64,000 nt of DNA, from assembly GCF_900129315.1 (NCBI RefSeq), contig NZ_FQUS01000001.1, forward strand, positions 429,220 to 493,219. Reading direction: 5' to 3'. Shown here in pieces: positions 9,126-18,068 of the stretch. Made by a program: the position numbers and the translations under genes. This DNA is from Fodinibius roseus. Its GTDB lineage: Bacteria > Bacteroidota > Rhodothermia > Balneolales > Balneolaceae. Numbering within the stretch: the first letter of the stretch is position 1; every line of letters begins with the position of its first letter. A model generated the notes under the pieces. It was not told the DNA's origin, ran no database searches, and saw only the letters and a program-made list of their open reading frames with translations.

Positions 9126-10196
9126 ATGCGTTATTCAAAGTTGTGGGTGCCTTTTGTGATACTGTTTTTTTTACATGGGTGCAGATCTACAGCTCAAACC
9201 GATAAAAAGGGAGGTGGTGCGCCGGAGCCCTGCACGTTTAGCAATCCGGCAGCGGATGGGCAGGATCCATGGGTGATAAAAAAAGACGGGTTCTATTATT
9301 ACCTCGAATCCAGCGGTGGGGAACTGTATGTTTCAAAAAACAGGGATCTGACCCAACTGAAAGAAGATGAGCAAAAGGTCTGGGCTCAGCCGGATACCGG
9401 ATGGAACCGGTCGAATTTATGGGCGCCGGAGCTGCATTACCTGGATGGGAAATGGTATATCTATTACACCGCCGGTAATACCGACGGATCGCCCTTTATT
9501 CGGCAGAGGAGTGGCGTCCTGGAATCAAAGACGGATGATCCACAGGGAGAATATATCGACAAAGGAATGCTTTACACCGGCGACGACATTCAAAATAAAA
9601 CAGAAACCAAGTGGGCTATTGATTTAACACCCCTGGAGATAGATGGGCAGCTCTATGCTGTCTGGTCGGGGTGGGAGAAAAACGAGGATACGGACAGAAC
9701 GCCCCAGCACCTGTATATCGCTGAAATGGAGAATCCGTGGACGATCAGCAGCAACAGGGTGATCATATCTTCGCCCGAAAAATCCTGGGAAACCGGGACA
9801 GAACTGGCCATTAATGAAGGACTTCAGATTCTCAAAAATAAGAAAGGGGACGTGTTTGTCATCTATTCTGCCAGCGAGTCATGGCTGCCGGCCTATAATT
9901 TGGGTCAGTTGAGATTAACGGAACATGACCCCATGCATCCCGATCACTGGGAGAAGAAAGGACCGGTATTTAAAGGCACCCCGGAAGTCTATGGGGTTGG
10001 ACACGCCAGCTTTACCACTTCCCCGGATGGGAGCGAACACTGGATTGCATATCATACAAAAGTGAGTCCCGATCCGGGCTGGAACCGGGTGGTGCATTTG
10101 CAGCCGTTTGAATGGAATGAGGACGGGTCCCCCCATTTCGGGGTACCGGTGTCAGCGGGAAAATCCATTGAAAAACCATCCGGTGAATGCGAATGA
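9126..10196 (+). CDS. Glycoside hydrolase family 43 lipoprotein
   Basis: 356-aa five-bladed beta-propeller glycosidase predicted to sit on the cell envelope. The lipobox is FLHGC with C19. GH43 catalytic residues can be placed as the general base D47 (ADGQDPWV), the pKa modulator D166 (KWAIDLTPL) and the general acid E231 (AINEGLQIL). The WAPELHYLDGKWYIYYTAG motif (99-117) is typical of the family. Members act as arabinofuranosidases, xylosidases or galactanases; the xyl and gal neighbours do not decide between them. It lies 165 bp after the GH2 gene on the same strand, so co-transcription is possible. Confidence 0.88.
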   Translation: MRYSKLWVPFVILFFLHGCRSTAQTDKKGGGAPEPCTFSNPAADGQDPWVIKKDGFYYYLESSGGELYVSKNRDLTQLKEDEQKVWAQPDTGWNRSNLWAPELHYLDGKWYIYYTAGNTDGSPFIRQRSGVLESKTDDPQGEYIDKGMLYTGDDIQNKTETKWAIDLTPLEIDGQLYAVWSGWEKNEDTDRTPQHLYIAEMENPWTISSNRVIISSPEKSWETGTELAINEGLQILKNKKGDVFVIYSASESWLPAYNLGQLRLTEHDPMHPDHWEKKGPVFKGTPEVYGVGHASFTTSPDGSEHWIAYHTKVSPDPGWNRVVHLQPFEWNEDGSPHFGVPVSAGKSIEKPSGECE

Positions 10197-10311
10197 AACC
10201 CAACCAGACAAACTTACCCACTACCGTATTGGAACCCGGCGAGATTTATCATAACTTATCCGTTTATCATTTCATCGCCGAGCAGTCATAATCTCTTATT
10301 ACGAATAATCG

Positions 10312-10941
10312 ATGTTCCGGGAAATTAAAAAAAATAAACTCTTGCCTGCCGTCACGGTGACGGATGTCCACTCAGCGCTTTTGGTAGCGGAGGCGTTACT
10401 GGAGGGCGGAATAAATGTGATGGAAATCACCTTTCGTACTTCCGCGACGGCCGAAGCGATCCGTGCCATAGCCAGGGAGCTTCCGGAAATGAAGGTCGGG
10501 GCCGGGACTATTCTGTCCCCGGACCAGCTGTCCGCGGCTCAGGAAGCGGGAGCTCAGTTTGGCTTATCGCCGGGACTAAATAAACAAGTGGTTGAAAAAG
10601 CACAAGAGCATGAGTTTCCTTTCATCCCCGGCGTTTCGACACCTTCAGATATAGAATTAGCTTTAACCTATGGCCATAAGATGTTGAAGCTCTTCCCGGT
10701 ATCGGATTTGGGAGGCGAGAACTATATCGGGAGCCTGGAAGGACCTTACAAGCATACGGGGGTCCGGTTTCTGGTGATGGGAGGAGTGAATTTGTCAAAC
10801 CTGAAATCATATCTGGAGAGCGATATGGTAACCGCGGCCGGAGGCTCATGGCTGACCCCCTCTGATTTGATTCGGGAAAAAAAGTTTAAGCAGATCACAG
10901 CAATCGTTCGGGAGTCCGTAATATTAGCTGAACAGGGTTAG
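10312..10941 (+). CDS. 2-dehydro-3-deoxy-phosphogluconate/galactonate aldolase
   Basis: 209-aa class I aldolase of the KDPG/KDPGal family, splitting the six-carbon keto-deoxy acid phosphate into pyruvate and glyceraldehyde-3-phosphate. Visible residues are E38 and R42 (VMEITFRTS), the Schiff-base lysine K126 (MLKLFPV) and the phosphate-binding GGVNLSNL near 156. Length is normal. Its job is suggested by the adjacent convergent dgoD-dgoK-gntT operon, which makes its substrate KDPGal; the enzyme may also serve the Entner-Doudoroff pathway. It is encoded on the opposite strand from that operon, 88 bp from the end of gntT. Confidence 0.92.
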   Translation: MFREIKKNKLLPAVTVTDVHSALLVAEALLEGGINVMEITFRTSATAEAIRAIARELPEMKVGAGTILSPDQLSAAQEAGAQFGLSPGLNKQVVEKAQEHEFPFIPGVSTPSDIELALTYGHKMLKLFPVSDLGGENYIGSLEGPYKHTGVRFLVMGGVNLSNLKSYLESDMVTAAGGSWLTPSDLIREKKFKQITAIVRESVILAEQG

Positions 10942-11000
10942 TCGGAGTTTGTGACGTGATTGCTGCCGTTAACGGCTAAGAGAACGGTTTTACAAAGCTA
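10940..11000 (-). repeat. Dispersed intergenic repeat, partial inverted copy
   Basis: The minus strand reads GCTTTGTAAAACCGTTCTCT followed by TAGCC, the 5' block of the repeat family seen at 553 and 60328. Only about 60 bp of the element is recognisable between the convergent aldolase and gntT genes. Confidence 0.45.
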
Positions 11001-11029
11001 TATATATACACTGTTGTCACTACACTAAA

Positions 11030-12406
11030 TTAAACCACGGTATAATAGAGCAACAGGGCCATTGCAAAACCGGTGACGGAGATGATGGTTTCCATGGCCG
11101 TCCATGATTGAAGCGTCTGTTTTTCCGTTAATCCGAGGTACTTGTTCACCAGCCAGAACCCGCTGTCATTGACATGAGACAGGATTGTTGAGCCTGCGGC
11201 AATGGCGATAACAATCAGCGCTTTTTCAGGTGATGTCATGTCAAATTCACTCACGACAGGAGCAACCATGCCCGCCGAGGTGATCATTGCGACCGTCGCC
11301 GATCCCTGGGTAACGCGAATAATGACGGCCAGCAGGTACGCCAGCACAATAGGGGCTACCTGGTATGCCAGGATAGTTTCGGCCAGGGCTTCCCCCACAC
11401 CACTGTCAATGAGAATTTCCTTGAATACGCCCCCCGCTCCCGTCACTAATATGATGAGTCCCGCAGGCGCCAATGCCTTATCGGAGAACTTTAGCACTTC
11501 TTTGCCCGTAAAGCCTTTTTGATAACCGAGAAAATAGGCTGCCACGAGGGTGGCGATAATCAACGCAACGAACGGGTGACCCACAAACTGGATGAAATTT
11601 ACCCAGAAGGCTCCTTCTGCGACCGTCTGGTTGGATTGCATAACATCAAAAATTGTGGAGTTGACTATTAAGAACAGGGGCAGTAATATAACGACAAGAA
11701 TAATGTAAAAATCCCATTTATCTCCCAGAGAAGGGTCCTTGGTTTTACTGGTCTCGCTAAAATCAGGAGGAGCTACATCAATCTTGTTACCAATGTATTT
11801 CCCGAAGATAGGTCCCGCCAAAATCGCTGCCGGAACTCCGGCCGCAAAACCGAATATAATGACCCAGCCCAGTGATACGTCCATAATTTCTGCTACGGCC
11901 GTGGGACCGGGCGTCGGTGGGATGAAAGCATGGGTGACTCCCAGTCCGGCAAGCAGCGGGATGGCGTAGAAGAGGGTGGATTTTTTGGACTTTCTTGCCA
12001 GCGCATAGACAATGGGCACAAGGATGATAAACCCGACATCCAGAAAGACGGGAATGGATATGATAAAGCCGGTGATCGTCAGTCCCCAGGAAGTGCGTTC
12101 GGTACCAAATATTTGAACGATATTACGGGCCAGCGCTTCGGCGCCGCCAGAGACTTCGAGGAGCTTTCCGATGATGGACCCTAATCCCACAATGATGGCA
12201 ATAAATCCTAAAATACCGCCCATCCCTTCCTGTATGCTGTCCAGTACTTCCTGAAACCCCATGCCGGCCCCTAATCCGACAAAAGCACTCACCATAAGGA
12301 GCGAGATAAAAGCGTGAATCTTGAGCCTCATCACGAGAAAGAGCAGCAAGAAAATAGCGATGAGCGTGATAAGCAGTAAATATAGCGGTTCCCCTGTCAT
12401 AGTCAT
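11030..12406 (-). CDS. gntT: Gluconate/galactonate:H+ symporter (GntP family)
   Basis: 458-aa inner-membrane permease with about 12 hydrophobic helices. Family signatures include FIIVGLGSIIGKLLE-type and GFIISIPVFLDVGFI stretches and HAFIPPTPGPTAVAEI in the middle loop. GntP-family carriers import aldonic acids such as gluconate; placement as third gene after dgoD and dgoK makes galactonate (or a similar sugar acid) the likely cargo. The start codon lies 4 bp after the end of dgoK, and the sequence begins MTMTGEP. The symbol follows the family and does not fix substrate. Confidence 0.88.
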   Translation of the reverse strand: MTMTGEPLYLLLITLIAIFLLLFLVMRLKIHAFISLLMVSAFVGLGAGMGFQEVLDSIQEGMGGILGFIAIIVGLGSIIGKLLEVSGGAEALARNIVQIFGTERTSWGLTITGFIISIPVFLDVGFIILVPIVYALARKSKKSTLFYAIPLLAGLGVTHAFIPPTPGPTAVAEIMDVSLGWVIIFGFAAGVPAAILAGPIFGKYIGNKIDVAPPDFSETSKTKDPSLGDKWDFYIILVVILLPLFLIVNSTIFDVMQSNQTVAEGAFWVNFIQFVGHPFVALIIATLVAAYFLGYQKGFTGKEVLKFSDKALAPAGLIILVTGAGGVFKEILIDSGVGEALAETILAYQVAPIVLAYLLAVIIRVTQGSATVAMITSAGMVAPVVSEFDMTSPEKALIVIAIAAGSTILSHVNDSGFWLVNKYLGLTEKQTLQSWTAMETIISVTGFAMALLLYYTVV

Positions 12407-12410
12407 CCGT

Positions 12411-13418
12411 TTAGTTGTTGGTGTTAATTTGTCTTAAGATGCTGCGCTGACCCAGCGATGTTATTTCCTCTTCCTCCTTGATCTCAGGTCGGATCACTTT
12501 CCGTCCCAGTACGTCCAATGCTGCTGCATAGTACTGTTGCAGCCGGCTACTGCCCCAGAGTATAATCGGGGTCCGTGCGGCCGGCTTCATCTCTTTCAGC
12601 TCGGTCCCGATTAACAATCCGCTTAGAAAATCATAGTTGCTCCCTTTATCTGAAGTATCCCTGAGGAGGTCGCGCGCGCGAATTCCGAATAATGAATGCA
12701 GTAAGTTTTTTTGTTGAGCTTCCTCAACTCCTTTCTTGAAGTCCCGGCCGGGAGCGGCAGCGCTATCCATATCCTCCGCAACGGAAGCAGACAGTATACT
12801 TTGAGATGAGATTATATCAAAAAGCTCCCCGGTCATATACGTTTTGAATGAGATAACTGTACGGTCTTCTACCACCACGTGTTTACTGTGAGTTCCGGCC
12901 AGGAGGAATAATCCCTCTGATATATTCAGTGTTGAATGAAGGCCCAAAAGTTCCGTTTCTTCGCCCCGCATAACATCATCCGATGAACAAAGTCCCGATA
13001 CAAGGTATAAATCACAGGGAAACCGGTCCGTCGCTGCAACCATTTCGATATTCAGGTTGGGATCATCGAGTTCAAAGGGCAGGGGAGCATAGGCAAGCTC
13101 TTTGATGCCGATACTTGAAGAGGCCATTCCGGACAGAATGACGGGGGGATAATCGACAGCAACGGGAGAAGTGCTTTTCAGTTCTTCAACTTTTTGCATC
13201 AGAAAGGACTGGTAGAAATCAATCCGGCTCAACTCACCACCGTAGGCTGTCCACCGCTTGTATATTTCTTTAATCCCGGTTTTGTCTTTAATGGCGGTGA
13301 TGACGCTCCCTGTGTCCGATGCTACGAGCCTAAGGCGAAAGGAGGAGGTGCCCCAGTCGCAGCTCAGGAAAAAGGGGGTGGTATGTATAGTTTTGTTTTT
13401 CAGGGCAGCGGCTACCAT
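12411..13418 (-). CDS. dgoK: 2-dehydro-3-deoxygalactonokinase
   Basis: 335-aa sugar-acid kinase of the DgoK family, phosphorylating 2-keto-3-deoxygalactonate to KDPGal. The N-terminal ATPase-type strand CDWGTSSFRLRL (about 19-30) and the LLAGTHSKHV segment (about 173-182) are diagnostic of DgoK. The gene overlaps the end of dgoD by 7 bp and ends 4 bp before gntT, so the three genes are one operon. Length is slightly above the E. coli enzyme (292 aa), with a few extra N-terminal residues before the CDWGTSS strand. Confidence 0.9.
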   Translation of the reverse strand: MVAAALKNKTIHTTPFFLSCDWGTSSFRLRLVASDTGSVITAIKDKTGIKEIYKRWTAYGGELSRIDFYQSFLMQKVEELKSTSPVAVDYPPVILSGMASSSIGIKELAYAPLPFELDDPNLNIEMVAATDRFPCDLYLVSGLCSSDDVMRGEETELLGLHSTLNISEGLFLLAGTHSKHVVVEDRTVISFKTYMTGELFDIISSQSILSASVAEDMDSAAAPGRDFKKGVEEAQQKNLLHSLFGIRARDLLRDTSDKGSNYDFLSGLLIGTELKEMKPAARTPIILWGSSRLQQYYAAALDVLGRKVIRPEIKEEEEITSLGQRSILRQINTNN

Positions 13419-14566
13419 TCGGTTATGGATCCATCTTCGTTTCGCCAGATCGGGTTATGCCAGTCGTGTCCCTCCCTGGCCGACTCCTTCACTTTATCCT
13501 CATCAATCTCCACGCCCAGTCCCGGCCGGTCATTACGCTTGATATACCCATTCTCAACCGCAAAAATTTCCGGATTAGCCATGTAATCCAGCAAATCCAT
13601 ACTGTCATCGTGGTAGTGGATACCTAAGCTCGTTTCCTGGATGAGAGCGTTCGGGGTACTAAAATCAAGTTGAAGTGCCGACGCAAAGCTAATGGGTCCC
13701 AGGGGACAATGGGGAGCGACAGCGACATCATACGTCTCGGCCATGGCGGCTATTTTCCGGGTTTCCCAGATCCCGCCTGCGTGACTCAGGTCCGGCTGAA
13801 TAATATCCGTATACCCGTGTTCGAGCATTGGCCGGAAGCCTGATCGTCCGTACAGACGCTCACCCATGGCAATCGGGGCGGAGGTGTACCGGGAGATAAC
13901 CTTCAGGGCATCGAGGTGCTCAGACAATACCGGTTCCTCTATAAACATCGGTTTCAGGGGATCGAGTGCCCGGACCAGTCTTTTGGACATGGCCTTGCGG
14001 ACCCGGCCATGGAAGTCCAGTCCGATATCGATATCCCACCCAAGGTGGTCCCGTACTTCAGAGAGTTGCCCAACAACCGCATCAATCTGCCCGGGGGTTT
14101 CCAGCCACGCCACCTTCCCGACCGCATTCATCTTCACATGCCGGAATCCCGTTTGCCGGCGCTGCTGAATAGCCTCAATAAGCTCCGAGGGTTCATCTCC
14201 TCCAACCCAGGAATAGACTTTCATCTTATCCCGGACCGGCCCGCCCAGCAGTTCGTAAACGGGAACCCCAAGCGCTTTGCCCTTAATATCCCACAGCGCC
14301 TGCTCAATCCCCGAAATCGCACTCATGAGAATGGGTCCCCCGCGATAAAAACTGCCCCGGTAGAGCGTTTGAAAGATATCTTCGATATTTCCGGCCCTTT
14401 TGCCTATCAGGTCGCTGCTAAACTCCTGCACAGCCGCCATTACCGTATCCGCTTTGCCCTCCACAATCGGCTCTCCCCAGCCCTCAATACCATTGGAGGT
14501 AGTGAGTTTTAAAAAAAGCCATCGGGGAGGAACTTTGTACAGGTCTATTTTTTCAATGCGACTCAT
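13412..14566 (-). CDS. dgoD: D-galactonate dehydratase (enolase superfamily)
   Basis: 384-aa mandelate-racemase-type dehydratase converting D-galactonate to 2-keto-3-deoxygalactonate. Active-site residues line up one position after the E. coli numbering: metal ligands D184 (IGLDFHGR), E210 (MFIEEPV) and E236 (MGERLYG), with H186 and H286 (APHCPLGP) as acid/base pair. The N-terminal capping domain has GIEGWGEP. It is first gene of dgoD-dgoK-gntT. Divergent sglT starts 619 bp away, and the shared gap holds a LacI-type operator. No NAD-dependent galactose dehydrogenase or galactonolactonase accompanies it. Confidence 0.93.
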   Translation of the reverse strand: MSRIEKIDLYKVPPRWLFLKLTTSNGIEGWGEPIVEGKADTVMAAVQEFSSDLIGKRAGNIEDIFQTLYRGSFYRGGPILMSAISGIEQALWDIKGKALGVPVYELLGGPVRDKMKVYSWVGGDEPSELIEAIQQRRQTGFRHVKMNAVGKVAWLETPGQIDAVVGQLSEVRDHLGWDIDIGLDFHGRVRKAMSKRLVRALDPLKPMFIEEPVLSEHLDALKVISRYTSAPIAMGERLYGRSGFRPMLEHGYTDIIQPDLSHAGGIWETRKIAAMAETYDVAVAPHCPLGPISFASALQLDFSTPNALIQETSLGIHYHDDSMDLLDYMANPEIFAVENGYIKRNDRPGLGVEIDEDKVKESAREGHDWHNPIWRNEDGSITEW

Positions 14567-14599
14567 GGCAGCAATAGTGATATTAGTATGATAAGATGG

Positions 14600-14780
14600 A
14601 TTTTGTAACCCGTTTTTTTAATCGGACGGCCGGGATAAGAGCTATAAAAGAATTCGTGTCCCGGATTAAATCCCTTTATTGCCCGGGCCTGTATGGCAAG
14701 AAGCTTTAAAGCGCAAGCGAATGCGACAGCTGATCCTCCTTATACCGAATGCTTCTACAGGGAAAGAGGAGCTTTTTTTA
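14600..14780 (+). ncRNA. Candidate structured RNA ending in a terminator hairpin
   Basis: In the dgoD-sglT gap a G/C-rich 180-bp stretch shows several inverted repeats: CCGGGATA (14630-14637) with TGTCCCGG (14657-14664), and the palindrome GCCCGGGC. It ends in a bulged hairpin (14728-14738 with 14766-14773) followed by seven T. A terminator here has no plus-strand gene to end, so a small RNA is possible. It matches no RNA family I recognise and could equally be leader sequence of dgoD on the other strand. Confidence 0.25.
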
Positions 14781-14910
14781 TGTTCTCGTGTGAAAAATAC
14801 GGGCTAATAATAGTTATGTACTGCAAATTCAGTTTGTTTAGATGCATCATGGAATGTTAAACAGATACCACTGTATACAAAATAATTTATGCTAATTAAA
14901 AGTTTTTTTA

Positions 14911-14939
14911 TTGTTTACACAAACGCCCGACGATAAAAT
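14911..14939 (+). promoter_or_regulatory. Probable sglT-galK-galT promoter
   Basis: TTGTTT (14911-14916), a 17-bp spacer and TAAAAT (14934-14939). The expected transcription start near 14946 lies about 13 bp before the operator at 14959, mirroring the promoter-operator spacing upstream of the GH2 gene. Confidence 0.4.
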
Positions 14940-14958
14940 AGCAAATACGGGCTTATAT

Positions 14959-14974
14959 TTGTTAACGATAACAT
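14959..14974. promoter_or_regulatory. LacI-type operator before sglT
   Basis: TTGTTAACGATAACAT shares 13 of 14 core positions with the operator at 7124-7139. It lies 212 bp before sglT in the divergent dgoD/sglT region, so one bound repressor could affect both directions. Confidence 0.7.
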
Positions 14975-15185
14975 AAAATTCTATATTTTAATCATCAAAA
15001 CATTTTATACTTTGTCATTTTTTATTATACGTTACCTGCTTGACAGACTAACCTACGTTCCACCGGTTGTTGGCTTCTGCCGCATCGTTACAAAACCAAT
15101 GCTTGAGGTCGCGGGGACACAGAAGAGTACTGGAAAACCAATACACAACGGACGGCTCCTTTTTTTAAAACTTAATTGATTCAGC

Positions 15186-16823
15186 ATGCAGTTTTCTACC
15201 ATCGACACCATTGTCTTTATCCTGTATTGCGTTCTCATCGTTGCGATCGGGCTTTGGGTTTCCCGTGATAAAAAGGGACATCAAAAAAATGCAGAGGATT
15301 ATTTCCTGGCGGGGAAATCCCTTCCGTGGTGGGCTATCGGAGCGTCCCTGATCGCAGCAAATATCTCCGCAGAGCAGATCATCGGTATGTCGGGGTCGGG
15401 CTTTGCTGTGGGACTCGCCATCGCCTCCTATGAATGGATGGCGGCCGTAACGCTGATTGTGGTTGGAAAATACTTTCTGCCCATTTTTATAGAAAAAAAG
15501 ATCTTCACTATTCCGGAATTCGTCGAAAAACGGTTTAATACTACACTGAAAACTATTCTGGCGATCTTCTGGATTGCGTTGTTTGTCTTCGTTAATCTCA
15601 CCACCGTACTCTACCTGGGGGCTCTGGCCCTTGATACCATAATGGGTACGGGGGATGGCACTTTTATGATTCATGCGCTGCTAGGCATGGCAGTCATTGC
15701 CGCTGCCTATTCGCTGTATGGCGGACTTTCGGCCGTTGCGTGGACCGATGTTTTGCAGGTGGGGCTACTGGTGATAGGGGGGATTGTGGTTACTTTTGCC
15801 GGCCTCTATAATGTCACGCCCGAGGGAGGAATCCTAAACGGTCTGACCCATGTTTATGAGGTGGCCGGAGAAAAATTTACGATGATTCTGGATCGGTCCA
15901 ATCCTGAATTCAACAATTTGCCGGGCATTGCTGTTTTAATCGGCGGAATGTGGGTAGCCAACCTTTATTACTGGGGATTTAACCAGTATATCATACAGCG
16001 AACCCTGGCCGCTAAATCGCTTAAAGAATCGCAAAAGGGTATAATCTTTGCCGGTTTTTTAAAATTGATCATTCCATTAATCGTCGTCATTCCCGGAATT
16101 ATTGTGTACGTGTTGTATAATCAACCCGAAGGTACCACCCAGATTTCCGGCGTTGTTGATGTCTTTACCAGGCCCGATGGCAGCATCCAATACGATAATG
16201 CCTATCCCTGGCTCATGAAGGTCTTCCTTACGCCCGGCTTTCTGGGTCTTGTCGTAGCGGCCCTTGCAGCAGCTATTGTATCTTCTGTAGCTTCCATGCT
16301 GAATTCTGTAGCCACGATATTTACGATGGATATTTATATCCCGTATATCAATCAAAGTGCCACGGATAAACAAACGGTGAATATGGGACGTATCTCGGCC
16401 GGCGTAGCCTTGATCACCGCTGTTTTCATGGCCCCGCAATTAAATAGTGTACCCCAGGTGTTCCAATACATCCAGGAATATACCGGCATGGTAAGCCCTG
16501 GTATTTTAGCCGTATTTCTGATGGGACTATTCTGGAAGAAAACCACTTCAAAAGGAGCAATTTACGGAGTTCTGGCATCTATTGTAATTGCCGTATTTTT
16601 AAAAACACCGGCCGTTCAGCTTCCCTTTTTGGACCAGATGTTTTATACCCTTATCAGCACTATTGCAATCATCGCGGGGGTCAGTTTAACAACAAATCCC
16701 CGTGATGAAGACCCAAAAGCCATTCATACCACGGCCGAAATGTTCAAAACCAGTCCGTCTTTTAACATCGGAGCTTATGTCATTTTAGTGCTGGTAGCCT
16801 TACTGTATGCGGTATTCTGGTAA
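15186..16823 (+). CDS. Sodium/sugar symporter (SSS family, SglT-like)
   Basis: 545-aa inner-membrane transporter of the solute:sodium symporter family. The N-terminus has the family hallmark EDYFLAGKSLPWWAIGASL (about 37-55) followed by AANISAEQIIGMSGSGFAVGL, a close match to the Vibrio galactose transporter type. About 14 hydrophobic helices can be traced to the C-terminus. It is followed after 57 bp by galK, then galT, so galactose is the likely cargo, taken up with sodium. A promoter and LacI-type operator lie upstream. Glucose or other hexoses remain possible substrates. Confidence 0.9.
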   Translation: MQFSTIDTIVFILYCVLIVAIGLWVSRDKKGHQKNAEDYFLAGKSLPWWAIGASLIAANISAEQIIGMSGSGFAVGLAIASYEWMAAVTLIVVGKYFLPIFIEKKIFTIPEFVEKRFNTTLKTILAIFWIALFVFVNLTTVLYLGALALDTIMGTGDGTFMIHALLGMAVIAAAYSLYGGLSAVAWTDVLQVGLLVIGGIVVTFAGLYNVTPEGGILNGLTHVYEVAGEKFTMILDRSNPEFNNLPGIAVLIGGMWVANLYYWGFNQYIIQRTLAAKSLKESQKGIIFAGFLKLIIPLIVVIPGIIVYVLYNQPEGTTQISGVVDVFTRPDGSIQYDNAYPWLMKVFLTPGFLGLVVAALAAAIVSSVASMLNSVATIFTMDIYIPYINQSATDKQTVNMGRISAGVALITAVFMAPQLNSVPQVFQYIQEYTGMVSPGILAVFLMGLFWKKTTSKGAIYGVLASIVIAVFLKTPAVQLPFLDQMFYTLISTIAIIAGVSLTTNPRDEDPKAIHTTAEMFKTSPSFNIGAYVILVLVALLYAVFW

Positions 16824-16880
16824 GGCTGATGTATGCATATTCTATATACAATCATAGATTTCAGATCGAATTCTCAGTAA

Positions 16881-18068
16881 ATGCAGAAATTGAAAAAAAT
16901 TGTAGCTGAATTTTATCAACGTTACGAGGGTGACCCGATACTGGTGCAGTCACCCGGACGCGTTAACCTGATTGGTGAGCATACCGATTATAACGACGGC
17001 TTTGTCCTTCCCGCCGCTATCGATAAACATATCTTTCTGGCACTGGCGGAAAATGAATCTAATCGCGGCAGGTTCTACGCCATTGATCCGGGTGAAACCT
17101 TTGAAGCCGATATCTCCGGACAGCTGTCAAAATCCGGCAAAGGCTGGCCCGATTACCTGCTTGGGGTCGTGGACCAGCTTCGACGCCACGGTTATGACCC
17201 CGGGGGCTTTGATTGTGTGTTCGGTGGCAACATACCCATTGGAGCGGGACTCTCTTCCTCGGCCGCGCTCGAAGGCGGCATGTTGTTTGGACTGTCCCGG
17301 TTATTCGAGTGGGAGATCCCGCCGGTGGAAATGGCAAAAATGGCCCAAAAAGCGGAAAACGACTTTGTCGGGGTGCAGTGCGGCATCATGGATCAGTTTG
17401 TCAGTTTGAACGGCAAAAAAGATCACGCCATGAAGCTGGATTGCCGTTCCCTGGAATATGAATTTTATCCCCTGAAACGCCGGGATATCCATATCGTTTT
17501 ATGCGATACCCGTATTCGCCGTGAGCTGGCGTCCTCGGAATACAACGTTCGTCGCTCGCAATGTGAAGAAGGCGTTCGAATCCTGCAGCAGCATGAACCC
17601 GGTATTAACAGTCTCCGTGAAGTTTCCCCGGAGCTGTTGAACAGGCACGGGCAAAAAATGGATCCTGTTGTCTTTAAGCGCTGCACTTATATCCTGGAAG
17701 AAAACAAACGGGTGCAGGATGCCTGCAGGGATCTCGAAGAGAATGATATCCATGCTTTCGGGCAGCGCATGTACGCCTCGCACACGGGGCTCCGGGACCA
17801 GTATGAAGTCAGTTGCGCTGAGCTGGACATCCTTGTTGATGCGGCCCGCACTATCGACGGGGTGTTGGGGGCCCGCATGATGGGAGGCGGTTTTGGCGGC
17901 TGTACTATTAACCTCGTGGAAGACCGATACCTGGATTCATTTAAAGAACGGATTTCCCAGCGTTACCAAAAGATAACCGGTCAGCCGATAGCGATTTACC
18001 AGGCAAAAATTTCCGCAGGAACCCAACTCGTCGATCTTCCAAAAGCTAAAACCGATAAAGAGTTATGA
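16881..18068 (+). CDS. galK: Galactokinase
   Basis: GHMP kinase that phosphorylates alpha-D-galactose at C1, first step of the Leloir pathway. The galactokinase signature [15 protein letters not shown] spans 26-40. The GHMP phosphate loop [13 protein letters not shown] is at 119-131, the catalytic Asp is D171 (GIMDQFVS), and the third motif, [11 protein letters not shown], is near the C-terminus. The 395-aa length is typical. Its stop codon overlaps the galT start in ATGA, so translation is probably coupled. Confidence 0.96.
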   Translation: MQKLKKIVAEFYQRYEGDPILVQSPGRVNLIGEHTDYNDGFVLPAAIDKHIFLALAENESNRGRFYAIDPGETFEADISGQLSKSGKGWPDYLLGVVDQLRRHGYDPGGFDCVFGGNIPIGAGLSSSAALEGGMLFGLSRLFEWEIPPVEMAKMAQKAENDFVGVQCGIMDQFVSLNGKKDHAMKLDCRSLEYEFYPLKRRDIHIVLCDTRIRRELASSEYNVRRSQCEEGVRILQQHEPGINSLREVSPELLNRHGQKMDPVVFKRCTYILEENKRVQDACRDLEENDIHAFGQRMYASHTGLRDQYEVSCAELDILVDAARTIDGVLGARMMGGGFGGCTINLVEDRYLDSFKERISQRYQKITGQPIAIYQAKISAGTQLVDLPKAKTDKEL

